DNA of 35,628 nt, taken from Acidaminococcus fermentans. GTDB taxonomy: Bacteria; Bacillota; Negativicutes; Acidaminococcales; Acidaminococcaceae. The notes beneath the pieces are model-generated. The model was not told the DNA's origin. It made no database searches and saw only the letters and a list, made by a program, of their open reading frames with translations. Positions 8,290 to 16,343 of the stretch are shown in pieces (within the stretch, counting starts at the first letter, position 1; every line of letters starts with the position of its first letter). Made by a program: the position numbers and the translations under genes. The DNA lies in contig NZ_VULN01000017.1 of assembly GCF_009696675.1 (NCBI RefSeq), positions 1-35,628 on the forward strand, written 5' to 3'.

Positions 8290-9285
8290 TTAAATGTAAT
8301 GAGAAATAATTTTCATTGCTCGAATTAAGCGATATTTCAATAAGATTCGAGGAATTTGCTCTAAACAAAACATATCAAAATGTGCATGATTTATATAGGA
8401 CTGGAAGTCGGGTTTATTCAATTCTTCAATTATATCTTTCCGTATTCTTGAAAATTCTCCATTCGTTTGCAAATGGGATTTTGCCACATTAAACAAATCA
8501 TGACACATATAGCGATTGATTTGCATCGAAAAGTCATATCCATAACTTAAATTTTCATTCCATACCTTTTCTAATAAACGCAAAGCATTCCAATCAAAAC
8601 CTTTTTTCCTGGATTTCGTCATTGATTGAGCATTCCAACGATAATAATAAAAGCATTCCGGCATTATATAAATTGTATTAGCTTGACTAATGAAGGGGTA
8701 GGAAACTGCTGCATCTTCGCCCAGAGAAAGACAATCTGGAACTGTCATTTGATAGAATTGATAAGCTTCTCTTTTCATGGCTTTTCCCCACAAATTAGGA
8801 GGAAATCTTTTGCCATTTGAGCCCTTTATTAATGCTGGATAAATTTTTTGTTGAATATCAGAAATTCTGTATATCCCAGGTTCATAATCCAATTGCTTGC
8901 TTTCATATTTTCCCTCAGAATTTCCTTGATACATTCCATAGCAAATCATTTCAACATCATCGTTTTGTGCTATTACCTCTGTCAATGCCGCTAATAAGCC
9001 AGGAGCAATCCAATCGTCTCCATCCACTGGAAGAATATAGGCTCCACTAGCAAGAGCAGCTCCGGCTTTGCGTGCACTGACTAATCCGCCATTGGATTTA
9101 TGAATAACTTTAATTCTAGAATCTTTATTAGCATATATATTACAGATTTTTCCCGATTGATCTTTAGATCCATCATCAACAAGAATCAACTCAAAATTTT
9201 TATAATTTTGTCCCAGTATGCTTTCAATACATTGGGGAAGAAATTGTGCTACTCCATATATAGGAACAACAATAGAAAACAGCAT
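8290..9285 (-). CDS. Glycosyltransferase family 2
   Basis: A GT-A fold transferase of 331 aa. SIVVPIYG opens the protein, VDDGS at 36-40 binds the nucleotide sugar, and DGDDW at 88-92 is the metal-binding region with the DXD-like acidic pair. About 210 further residues form a variable acceptor domain. It adds one sugar to the lipid-linked repeat unit on the cytoplasmic face; donor and linkage are not predictable. It follows wzy by 26 bases and is the last gene before the transposase relic. Low GC compared with the export genes upstream suggests it belongs to the exchanged cassette. Confidence 0.92.
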   Translation of the reverse strand: MLFSIVVPIYGVAQFLPQCIESILGQNYKNFELILVDDGSKDQSGKICNIYANKDSRIKVIHKSNGGLVSARKAGAALASGAYILPVDGDDWIAPGLLAALTEVIAQNDDVEMICYGMYQGNSEGKYESKQLDYEPGIYRISDIQQKIYPALIKGSNGKRFPPNLWGKAMKREAYQFYQMTVPDCLSLGEDAAVSYPFISQANTIYIMPECFYYYRWNAQSMTKSRKKGFDWNALRLLEKVWNENLSYGYDFSMQINRYMCHDLFNVAKSHLQTNGEFSRIRKDIIEELNKPDFQSYINHAHFDMFCLEQIPRILLKYRLIRAMKIISHYI

Positions 9286-9311
9286 TTGTATTCACCCTAC
9301 TCATAAAGATT

Positions 9312-10433
9312 TTAAAATAACCACGTTTTATAAGGTAAAACATCTCCCAAATTACTATAAGCCCAAAGAAAATAATATGCGCTCATTCCCAAAATCAAAA
9401 AAATTGAGAAGAACAATTTTGTTTTCAGTTTTAAAGTATTTTGCACATATGGGATTAAACTGATAAAAAAACATTCATACGGCAACGTAATTCGATTTAT
9501 CATAGTATTGGTTGCGGATCCAATGCCCAAAACAACACAAAAAACTGCTCCTGGGATAAAAGCGTCGAATATCGTATTTTCAACAGTCTTATGCTGCATT
9601 TTTTTCTTGATAAAATGAATAAGTAATACTAAACCAAGCGCCATATAAGCAACTATTATTTTCCCGCCACCAGTATTTTCCAGAAGATTATCTCCAGAAA
9701 TTCCCTGTGTGTATATTGCATAATGCGGAAAAAACGTACTGAAAATATTTGCTACTTCTAGCAAACCAACTGAAAGCATCAGCGCACTAAATAATGAAAT
9801 TAAATAAAGTTTAGTATAGGTTCGACAGTGTTTAACAAGCCATAAGCCCAAAACTGCCGGAAAAAATGAAGCTAACGAATTATGAATCCATATTGCAAAG
9901 AAAAATAGTCCCCATCCCATGATGCTTTTTGCATTTTTATAAATCAGGACAAAAGCATTGATGGCAAGAACAATCCCGACAAATTGACGGCTTATATTAA
10001 AAGACATAAAATACAAATTTAACGTCAAAAAAAGAAAGGTGGAAAGCCAGACTTTTACAGATGTTTTATAAATAAAAAAAGCAAAGCCCAGAGAAACAAT
10101 GGTAGAAGTGTATAAAACGTACATCTCCATCCTATCATGAAAAAAACCTAAAAAATATGAAAGTAGGTTTATTCCAACTTTCCAGAAACCATCTTGCAGA
10201 AGATATGAAAGAGAGGGAGCTCCGGCAGCCGATATAAAATAGCTTGCATTGGCATACGTATCAGTTCCTACACTTAAAGCACGAAATGCCATTACGAACC
10301 ATACAGGGATAAAAGCAAGAAAGAGACAAAGAGCCCGTCCAGAAAGGATTTTTTTCCCACCCCATAAAAGATTTTTAGATTCAATTTGGGAACATATCAG
10401 GATCCATATCAATAAAATCGCATAGACTGCCAT
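9312..10433 (-). CDS. wzy: EpsG/Wzy-type polysaccharide polymerase
   Basis: A 373-aa integral membrane protein with about 10 hydrophobic segments. After the second segment comes FRALSVGTDTYAN (about residues 50-62), the FR-x-x-x-x-G-x-D-x-x-Y pattern of EpsG-type polymerases. Further on, FNISRQFVGIVLAINAF matches the conserved N-x-x-RQ segment. Polymerases of this type join repeat units at the periplasmic face after Wzx export. It is the only good polymerase candidate in the operon. Start ATG follows GGGAGTG. Wzy sequences diverge widely, so the call rests on these motifs, topology and context. Confidence 0.85.
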   Translation of the reverse strand: MAVYAILLIWILICSQIESKNLLWGGKKILSGRALCLFLAFIPVWFVMAFRALSVGTDTYANASYFISAAGAPSLSYLLQDGFWKVGINLLSYFLGFFHDRMEMYVLYTSTIVSLGFAFFIYKTSVKVWLSTFLFLTLNLYFMSFNISRQFVGIVLAINAFVLIYKNAKSIMGWGLFFFAIWIHNSLASFFPAVLGLWLVKHCRTYTKLYLISLFSALMLSVGLLEVANIFSTFFPHYAIYTQGISGDNLLENTGGGKIIVAYMALGLVLLIHFIKKKMQHKTVENTIFDAFIPGAVFCVVLGIGSATNTMINRITLPYECFFISLIPYVQNTLKLKTKLFFSIFLILGMSAYYFLWAYSNLGDVLPYKTWLF

Positions 10434-10472
10434 GAATTCACTCCCTTTCTTTTTTGCATGACCCTTTTGGCT

Positions 10473-11585
10473 TTATTTTATAATGGACTGGTAAACCGAA
10501 AATATTTGATCTGTCATATTTTTAATCATGAAGTCCTGTTCGTAATGTTTACGAGCATTCAATGCCATTTTTTTTAGATATGAAGGATTTTCTGCTATTT
10601 GATTTAATAGATTCAAAACACGATGATCATCTCTAGGAATCAGCCATCCATTTCTGCCATCAGAAACCGCTTCTCTAACTCCCCCTACATCAGAAGCCAT
10701 TACAGGCAGCCCTGCTCTCATTGCTTCTATGATGCTGATAGGAAATCCTTCCCAATTACTCAAAAGAAGAAATAAATCATAATTGGGTAAAAGTTTTTCT
10801 ACATCTGTTCTGGCCCCTAAAAAGGTAACATAGTTTTCTATGCCCATCTTTTTCGTCTGTGATACCGCTTGAGCAAACAAAGGTCCGTCCCCAATAAAAG
10901 TCAAATGCAATTTAATTCCTTGGCAAACTGCGTTATTGACAACGTTTAAAGTTTCCAGGATTTTTTTTTGGGGGGAAAACCTTGCTACAGTCACAATTTC
11001 AAGAGCCATTTCTTTTTCATCATCAAATTCTTTCCAGTTCTTTTGAAAAGCCGTATCTGGTATACAATTATGAACTGTAACCAACTTATCCTTTAGTTGA
11101 GGTATTTCTCGTAAGGCAAGATTCTTATCATACTCTGAAACACAGATAATTTTTTTGCACCATTTTCCAGCTATTTTTTCGATCAGCCGGTAAATTTTTC
11201 TTTTTGTTTCCGGAACACCGTCTGTAAAAGCCCATCCATGTGCCGTAAAAACAGAAGGAATACCACACTGTCTTGCTGCCCAGCGCCCTAAAATCCCGGC
11301 TTTGCTGGAATGACAGTGAACCAGATCAGGGCGAATATGGCAAAAAAGATTTTGAAGTTCCTTATTAGCTTTCCAGTCATGAGTTGGTGAAATCTCTCGT
11401 ACTATATCTGGGATAATATGTGTTTCTATGCCAAGATTCTGTGCCTGTTCCGTCAGCCACCCCTGTTTTCCTGTCACAAGAACAGGAATCACCTGATACA
11501 TAGCCCGCATATTTTTCATTAACTCATAAACATGGCTTTGTGCTCCGCCTAAATCAGGAAGCGTGATTACATAGGCAACTTTCAC
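10473..11585 (-). CDS. Glycosyltransferase family 4
   Basis: A 370-aa GT-B retaining transferase. The N-terminal domain has the GGAQ loop (13-16) and HSSKAGILGR, with TAHGW near 115. The C-terminal domain has VARFSPQKK (about 200-208) and the EGFPISIIEAM motif at 279-289, whose E279 and E287 form the EX7E donor-binding pair. It probably adds the second sugar, since it directly follows the initiating transferase gene. The start is GTG (11583-11585) with GAGGAG upstream. This is the first gene on the AT-rich side of the composition break at about 11.64 kb. Confidence 0.93.
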   Translation of the reverse strand: MKVAYVITLPDLGGAQSHVYELMKNMRAMYQVIPVLVTGKQGWLTEQAQNLGIETHIIPDIVREISPTHDWKANKELQNLFCHIRPDLVHCHSSKAGILGRWAARQCGIPSVFTAHGWAFTDGVPETKRKIYRLIEKIAGKWCKKIICVSEYDKNLALREIPQLKDKLVTVHNCIPDTAFQKNWKEFDDEKEMALEIVTVARFSPQKKILETLNVVNNAVCQGIKLHLTFIGDGPLFAQAVSQTKKMGIENYVTFLGARTDVEKLLPNYDLFLLLSNWEGFPISIIEAMRAGLPVMASDVGGVREAVSDGRNGWLIPRDDHRVLNLLNQIAENPSYLKKMALNARKHYEQDFMIKNMTDQIFSVYQSIIK

Positions 11586-11628
11586 TTTTCTTCTCCTCTA
11601 TTTCTTACGATGAAAGATTAATTGTTGC

Positions 11629-13029
11629 TTAACCATTCATTCTCTCCCGCACATGCACCGGCTTCACTTCCGCCGTCACCTGTCCTTCTGCCACTCCTTC
11701 GGTGCTGTCCTTCATGAACAGGATCTTCACGGTGGCGAAGATGATCTTGAAGTCTTCGAACAAACTGGGTTTGGCGATGTACATCAGGTCCAGGAGGAGT
11801 TTGTCATAGGGGGTGGTGTTGTACTGGCCGTAGACCTGGGCGTAGCCTGTGAGGCCGCATTTGGCCTGGAGCCGCAGGTTCCATTCGGGCATGGCTTTGG
11901 CGTACTGGGCGGAGATTTCCGGTCGTTCGGGCCGGGGCCCCACGATGGCCATGTCGCCTTTCAGGATGTTCAGCAGCTGGGGCAGTTCGTCGAAGCGGAC
12001 GGCCCTAATGAAGCGGCCCACTTTGGTGACCCGGGGGTCGTTTTCGCCGGTGCTGAGCCGGGCTACCCCGTCTTTTTCAGCATCCATGCGCATGCTGCGG
12101 AATTTCAGCACCTGGAAGACTTTGCCGTCTTTGGTGAGACGGGCCTGGCGGTAGAAGATGTCGCCTCCGTCGGTCATTTTGATGGCCACGGCCACGGCGG
12201 CCATAATGGGCGCAAAGAGTACCAGGGCCACCAGGGACAGGACGATGTCGTAAAGGCGTTTGAAGAAAAGGAATTCGGGGGACGGGTTGTACCGCTGGAC
12301 GGCCATCATGGGCAGATGGAACAGATGGACTTTTTTGGCGCTGTCCATGATCACGTCCCCGATCCGGGGAATTACATAGGTGCCGATTTTGTGAGCCACG
12401 CAGTATTTGGTCACCAGGTTCCGGTTGTGGCTGTGGAGGCCGCAGCAGAACACCACTTCAGCCTGTCCGATGGTGCCGGGGATATCCTTCAGGCATTCCT
12501 CCACCGGGACTACGGACTGGACATCGAAATGGACGTCCATGCCATACTGCTTCACCAGTTTGTTCACGTTCTGGCCCTGGCCCAGGATCACCACGGTCTT
12601 TTTGGGCGGGAACTCCCGGAAGTACCACTGGTGGGCCGCCACGGTCCACAGGGTGATCAGGAAGAACTGGAGCAGGAAGGTGGGCACAAAGGGGAAGAAG
12701 CTGATGTAGTGCCGGTTGATCAGGATGGTGATGAGATACAGGATACCGTCGCTGATCAGGGCGGCCAGGGCCTGGCTGTACACCAGCTCGTAAATGCGGC
12801 TGATGGGCAGGCTGTAGCCGTTGTACAGATGGGATGTAAAGTAGTAGAACAGGCCGAACAGGAACACCATGATCAGGTTGCCTACGTAGTAGAAGGGATG
12901 GGTGATCTGGCTGGCATAGAAGTAGGACCAGCAGAGCCAGAAGGCCCCGGTGACCAGCAGGATGTTGAAGCCGTTGAGAAGTTCCTGTTGTATTTTTTTG
13001 TGCATGGATGTGGTCATGAAACGGTTCAT
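11629..13029 (-). CDS. Initiating sugar-phosphate transferase (polyprenyl glycosylphosphotransferase, WbaP/CpsE-like)
   Basis: A 466-aa protein with four to five N-terminal membrane segments (residues 20-130), a Rossmann-like middle (KKTVVILGQGQN, from 143), and the conserved C-terminal bacterial sugar transferase domain. That domain shows KRLYD at 257-261, a membrane hairpin, KFRSM at 309-313, DELPQL at 347-352 and GPRPE at 364-368. It transfers a sugar-1-phosphate from a UDP-sugar to undecaprenyl phosphate, the first committed step of the repeat unit. The sugar is not evident. AGGAGGT precedes the ATG. It is GC-rich like the kinase and Wzz genes before it, so it belongs to the conserved block; its 3' end coincides with the GC drop. 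Confidence 0.94.
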   Translation of the reverse strand: MNRFMTTSMHKKIQQELLNGFNILLVTGAFWLCWSYFYASQITHPFYYVGNLIMVFLFGLFYYFTSHLYNGYSLPISRIYELVYSQALAALISDGILYLITILINRHYISFFPFVPTFLLQFFLITLWTVAAHQWYFREFPPKKTVVILGQGQNVNKLVKQYGMDVHFDVQSVVPVEECLKDIPGTIGQAEVVFCCGLHSHNRNLVTKYCVAHKIGTYVIPRIGDVIMDSAKKVHLFHLPMMAVQRYNPSPEFLFFKRLYDIVLSLVALVLFAPIMAAVAVAIKMTDGGDIFYRQARLTKDGKVFQVLKFRSMRMDAEKDGVARLSTGENDPRVTKVGRFIRAVRFDELPQLLNILKGDMAIVGPRPERPEISAQYAKAMPEWNLRLQAKCGLTGYAQVYGQYNTTPYDKLLLDLMYIAKPSLFEDFKIIFATVKILFMKDSTEGVAEGQVTAEVKPVHVRERMNG

Positions 13030-13041
13030 GGTTGACCTCCT

Positions 13042-13096
13042 GTTCGTTCATCGTTCATCGTTTGTCGTGGGGCGGGCCTGCGGCCCCTACGGCCCC
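13042..13096. repeat. Short TTCATCG tandem plus GC-rich dispersed repeat
   Basis: The 70-base gap between the autokinase and sugar transferase genes is filled with repeat DNA. About three 7-base TTCATCG-like units (13042-13067) are followed by GGGGCGGGCCTGCGG...CCCCTAC (13068-13096). The second part recurs at 20183-20212 and, inverted, at 20266-20290. Confidence 0.6.
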
Positions 13097-13099
13097 TCT

Positions 13100-13816
13100 T
13101 TACTCTTTTGCCTTTTTCTTGTGATGCTTCACATGGTTCTCATCGTAATAATCGTAATAGTAATAGCCGTATCCGTAGCCTTTGTGCTGCTGGGGAACGC
13201 CGTTTAAGACTACCCCCAGGATGTTGGCTTTGCCGGCCTGGAGCCGTTTTTTGGCTTCCTGGACTTCTTCGGGAGCCACCATGCCGGAACGGACCACCAG
13301 AACCACGCCGTCGGCCAGGTTCCCCAACAGAGCGGCGTCGGTAACGGCCAGCACCGGGGGCAGGTCGATGAGCACATAGTCATAGGCTTTGCCCGCCTGG
13401 TCCAGCAGCTGTTCCATTTTTTCCGATCCGATAAGCTCGGAGGGATTGGGCGGCACCGGGCCGCTGGTCAAAAGATCCAGGTTGGGGAACACTTCCGGAT
13501 GGACCACCTGGGCAAAGGGGACTCCCTGGGCCAGGCAGTTGGTGACCCCCTGGTTGATGACCCCGAAGTTCTTGTGCTGGACCGGCTTCCGCAGGTCGCA
13601 GTCCACCAGGAGGACTTTTTTCCCGTCCTGGGCCAGGGTCAGGGCCATATTGGAAATGGTGGTGGACTTCCCTTCCCCAGGGACGCTGGAGGTGAAGCAG
13701 ATGTATTTCAGGTCCTGACCGGCTCCTGCAAACTGGAGGTTGGTCCGGATGGCCCGGTAGGTTTCCGCAATGGGAGACTTGGGGTCAATTTCCACAATGA
13801 GTTTTATTTCTTCCAT
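13100..13816 (-). CDS. CpsD/CapB family tyrosine autokinase (BY-kinase)
   Basis: A 238-aa cytoplasmic BY-kinase. Walker A SVPGEGKST at 44-52 (K50), Walker A' VLLVDCDLRKP starting at 68, and Walker B VLIDLPP at 148-154 are all present. The C-terminal tail has eight tyrosines within residues 214-224, the autophosphorylation cluster, then a His/Lys-rich end. It pairs with the separate Wzz-like membrane activator encoded just upstream; the genes overlap by 13 bases, which points to translational coupling and fixed stoichiometry. Cycling of its phosphorylation, with the CpsB phosphatase at 16341, normally controls polymer length and output. The split kinase/adaptor layout is Gram-positive in style. 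Confidence 0.95.
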   Translation of the reverse strand: MEEIKLIVEIDPKSPIAETYRAIRTNLQFAGAGQDLKYICFTSSVPGEGKSTTISNMALTLAQDGKKVLLVDCDLRKPVQHKNFGVINQGVTNCLAQGVPFAQVVHPEVFPNLDLLTSGPVPPNPSELIGSEKMEQLLDQAGKAYDYVLIDLPPVLAVTDAALLGNLADGVVLVVRSGMVAPEEVQEAKKRLQAGKANILGVVLNGVPQQHKGYGYGYYYYDYYDENHVKHHKKKAKE

Positions 13817-15252
13817 AATTTCCTCCGCAGGCCGGCCCAGAATCCTTCTTCTTCCGGCTGTTTATGGTCTCCCGCTTCCGGGATCACCCCCAGGACGGGC
13901 AGTTCCAGATACTGTTCCACGTCAGCAGCAGTACGGATTTTCCGGTTCAGCAGGGTCCGGGCAATGGTAAAGCCGGTGCCTCCAAAGAGACCCAGGAACA
14001 GGGCCAGCACCAGGGTCAGCAGCTTCCGGGGTTTGATGGGTTTGTCCGGCAGGGTGGCTTCGTCCACCACCTGGACTTCGGTAGGCACCATCACTTCCGC
14101 CACTTTGGCTTCTTCCAGCCGTTTGGCCAGCATCACGTAGATTTCCTGGGCTACGTCCGCATCCCGTTTCACCTGCAGGTAACCCTGCTGGGTCTGGGGC
14201 AGCTTGGCGATTTCGTCAGCGTTCTTCTTTTCCAGCTGGTCGATGGCGGAATTCTTCCCCTGGGCCACGGCGATCAGGGCTTCGTTGGTGAATTTGTCAC
14301 TGAGGAGCTTCTGCTGGACGGTGCTGGAAGAGGGCGCCTTCTGGGCGATGATGGCCTGGATCTCCCGGCGGAGACTGTAGCGGGCGGCCCCGATCTGCCG
14401 GTTGATTTCCTTCATTTTAGGGTTCTCGCTGGTGTATTTTCCGGTGTAACCGGCCTTTTGGGTTTCCAGATCCACCAGCTTGTTCTTGGCCTGCTGGATG
14501 GAAGGGCTGTCGGCCAGGGAGGCCCCGGCTCCGGACAGCTGGTCGTTGATGGACCCCAGGGCGGCCTGGGCGGTTTCCATATCCAGTTTGTTCTGGGCCT
14601 TGACTTTGTCCAGGTCGGTGATCCGTTCCGCCAGGCTCTTCATCTGGTTGTCGGTGGAGAAGATCTTGTGCTTCACCTGGTAGTTTTTCAGTTTGGTTTC
14701 CGCATCATCCAGCTCTTTTTTGGAAGATTTCACCCGTTGTTCCAAAAATTCCCGGGTGGCGGCGGATTCCGCATGGGACAGCTCCGTCAGCCGGTCCAGG
14801 AACCCCTGGACCAGCAGCTGGTTGGCTTCCTGGGCCTGTTCCGGGGTCTTGCCGGTTACGTCCACTTCCAGGATTTCCGTATCCTTGTAGGGCTTGGTGA
14901 TGATGTGAGCTTTCACATAGTCCTCGTACCGGGGATACTTGCCGTCTTTTTCCTCTTCGGTCTGTTCGATCACCGGGATCACCACATGGCGGCTTTTGAG
15001 GATTTCCGCATGGGTGTTCATCTGCTGTTTGGTGAGCTGGGCGTTGCCCATGGGCAGCTGTTCCATAATGGAACTGGACAGGCCTTTTTCCTGTTTGATC
15101 CGCAGCAGGGCGGTGGATTGGTAGGTATTGGGGACAATGAGCAGATAGGCCACGGCCAGGCCCAGGAACCCGCCAGTAATCTTGGCGATGGTTTTCTGGT
15201 TGGTCCGGACGATCTGCCACAGTTCCCGCAAATCGATTTCCTGTTCGTTCAA
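13804..15252 (-). CDS. Wzz/GNVR-type polysaccharide co-polymerase (BY-kinase adaptor)
   Basis: A 482-aa inner-membrane protein with two membrane segments (about 22-40 and 411-432) around a long coiled-coil-rich periplasmic domain. Residues 1-90 are the Wzz domain. Near the second segment is a Pro-rich stretch (ATLPDKPIKPRK), as in GNVR-type co-polymerases. The short cytoplasmic tail would activate the separate kinase, whose gene overlaps this one. It sets chain length and links polymerase to the outer-membrane channel. The start is TTG (15250-15252) with AAAAGGAG 8 bases upstream; no better ATG fits the Wzz N-terminus. Confidence 0.93.
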   Translation of the reverse strand: MNEQEIDLRELWQIVRTNQKTIAKITGGFLGLAVAYLLIVPNTYQSTALLRIKQEKGLSSSIMEQLPMGNAQLTKQQMNTHAEILKSRHVVIPVIEQTEEEKDGKYPRYEDYVKAHIITKPYKDTEILEVDVTGKTPEQAQEANQLLVQGFLDRLTELSHAESAATREFLEQRVKSSKKELDDAETKLKNYQVKHKIFSTDNQMKSLAERITDLDKVKAQNKLDMETAQAALGSINDQLSGAGASLADSPSIQQAKNKLVDLETQKAGYTGKYTSENPKMKEINRQIGAARYSLRREIQAIIAQKAPSSSTVQQKLLSDKFTNEALIAVAQGKNSAIDQLEKKNADEIAKLPQTQQGYLQVKRDADVAQEIYVMLAKRLEEAKVAEVMVPTEVQVVDEATLPDKPIKPRKLLTLVLALFLGLFGGTGFTIARTLLNRKIRTAADVEQYLELPVLGVIPEAGDHKQPEEEGFWAGLRRKLWKK

Positions 15253-15266
15253 GATGGTTTCTCCTT

Positions 15267-15920
15267 TTAATCGTTGTTGTCCTTGATTTCCGAAATCATG
15301 TAAGCACCGCTGAGGAACGGAGCAATATCCCGGGCAAAGTCGATCCGGCCGTTCTTGGTGAGATACAGGATGTCCCCTTCCTTCAGGACCAGGTTGTCCT
15401 TCAGGTTGCCGGTTTTCAGCATATTGTTCAGGTTGATCTTGATGGCCTTGTTGGTGTCGTCCTGGTGGATCAGGAACACCTTCTTCTTGGCCGCATCCCA
15501 GGTGAAGCCCCCGGAAGCCCCCAGAGCGTCCATAATGGTGTGGCTCTTGGTAAGTTCATAGGTGCCGGGCTTCTTCACTTCTCCAAATACATGGACCCGG
15601 ATGCCCCCCAGTTTCACGATGTTCACGGTTACGTCCGGTTCCACATAGTACCGGGAAAGGCCGTTCCGGAGATATTGGGTGAACTGGTCCACGGTCATGC
15701 CGCTGGCGTTGATTTCCCCCACCAGAGGAAAGGAAACGGTGCCGTCAGGACGGACGGTGTAGGGTGTCTCCTGGGAATTCTGGAGATTGGAGCTGATGTC
15801 CTGCTCCTGAACGACGACGATATTCAGCTGATCCCCCGGGCGCAGAGTGTATTCTTCCGCCCCGGCAGGAAGGGCAAGAGAAGCCAGGGCAAAAGCCATG
15901 GCCAGGATTTTCTTCTTCAT
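15267..15920 (-). CDS. Wza/OPX-type polysaccharide export protein with SLBB domain
   Basis: Start set at the ATG (15918-15920) of MKKKILAMAFALASLALPAG, because AGGAGG lies just upstream and a signal peptide ends near AGA-EE (residue 21); an upstream ATG at 15995 lacks both. Residues 23-100 are the poly-export domain (YTLRPGDQLNIVV, TVRPDGTVSFPLVGEI) and about 108-160 an SLBB domain (GEVKKPGTYEL). It would form the periplasm/outer-membrane exit path for the capsule, so the host has an outer membrane. There is no lipobox cysteine at the signal cleavage site, unlike E. coli Wza. At 217 aa it is a short OPX protein with one SLBB domain. First gene of the operon. Confidence 0.93.
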   Translation of the reverse strand: MKKKILAMAFALASLALPAGAEEYTLRPGDQLNIVVVQEQDISSNLQNSQETPYTVRPDGTVSFPLVGEINASGMTVDQFTQYLRNGLSRYYVEPDVTVNIVKLGGIRVHVFGEVKKPGTYELTKSHTIMDALGASGGFTWDAAKKKVFLIHQDDTNKAIKINLNNMLKTGNLKDNLVLKEGDILYLTKNGRIDFARDIAPFLSGAYMISEIKDNND

Positions 15921-15991
15921 GGAGCCTCCTTGGAGTCGTTGGTTTCTTGCAGAAAAGTATTTCTGTAAATACCAATATTTGTACAGGAAAA

Positions 15992-16093
15992 TCATTCTAT
16001 TTTGTCACAAAGCAAGAGGGGCACAGATAAACGCCTGTACCCCCCCCGAAAAGTTGTTCGCAAGTTCTTTATTCTGTTGACGGAAGACCGCAT
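15992..16093 (-). CDS. Possible leader peptide (33 codons) in the capsule operon leader
   Basis: An ATG at 16091-16093 with AAAGGAAG 6-7 bases upstream opens a 33-codon ORF rich in arginine, ending 71 bases before the export gene. Its ribosome site and start codon lie inside a small hairpin (GGAAGA with TCTTCC, 10-base loop), and it crosses a run of eight G. It may be a regulatory uORF or chance; no homologue is known to me. Confidence 0.25.
   Translation of the reverse strand: MRSSVNRIKNLRTTFRGGYRRLSVPLLLCDKIE
16018..16043 (-). promoter_or_regulatory. Hairpin in the capsule operon leader
   Basis: A 9-bp stem with one mismatch (GGGGTACAG with CTGTGCCCC on the minus strand, 8-base loop) lies about 100 bases before the export gene. 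No T run follows, so it is not a simple terminator; it may be a pause or antitermination site. Confidence 0.4.
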
Positions 16094-16157
16094 TTGTTCT
16101 TCCTTTACAGGCAACTGTCCAATATACCATATACTTCCGTATAATGAGATATATAGT

Positions 16158-16186
16158 AGTATAGCAAAAGAATGGACCGTCTGCAA
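16158..16186 (-). promoter_or_regulatory. Promoter of the capsule operon
   Basis: On the minus strand TTGCAG (16181-16186) and TATACT (16158-16163) are separated by exactly 17 bases, a good sigma70-type promoter. Transcription would start near 16151, leaving a leader of about 230 nt before the export gene at 15920. I see no ops/JUMPstart GGCGGTAG sequence in it. Confidence 0.65.
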
Positions 16187-16318
16187 CTCAAATTTGACAG
16201 ATTTGAAAACCAGGTGAATTTTAATCGAGAATTGATGATTTTTAGGTGTATTTTGTTGCTTTTTTCACCAGGGAGGGGAAGTTTTCCATCTGCTTTTATT
16301 GTACAAAAAACAGTGGGT

Positions 16319-16343
16319 AAAAATCCTCCCTGAATAGGATTCA
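16319..16343 (-). terminator. Weak terminator after cpsB
   Basis: A 6-bp stem (AATCCT with AGGATT) followed by a T run on the minus strand overlaps the stop codon of the phosphatase gene. The stem is short, so termination may be partial. Confidence 0.4.

Noticed and set aside
11653-15270. Two plus-strand frames of about 460 codons opposite the sugar transferase and Wzz genes
   Set aside because: Low-complexity antisense translations; the minus-strand genes have complete catalytic motifs and ribosome sites.
15921-16151. JUMPstart/ops element in the capsule leader
   Set aside because: No GGCGGTAG or close match was found on the transcribed strand.
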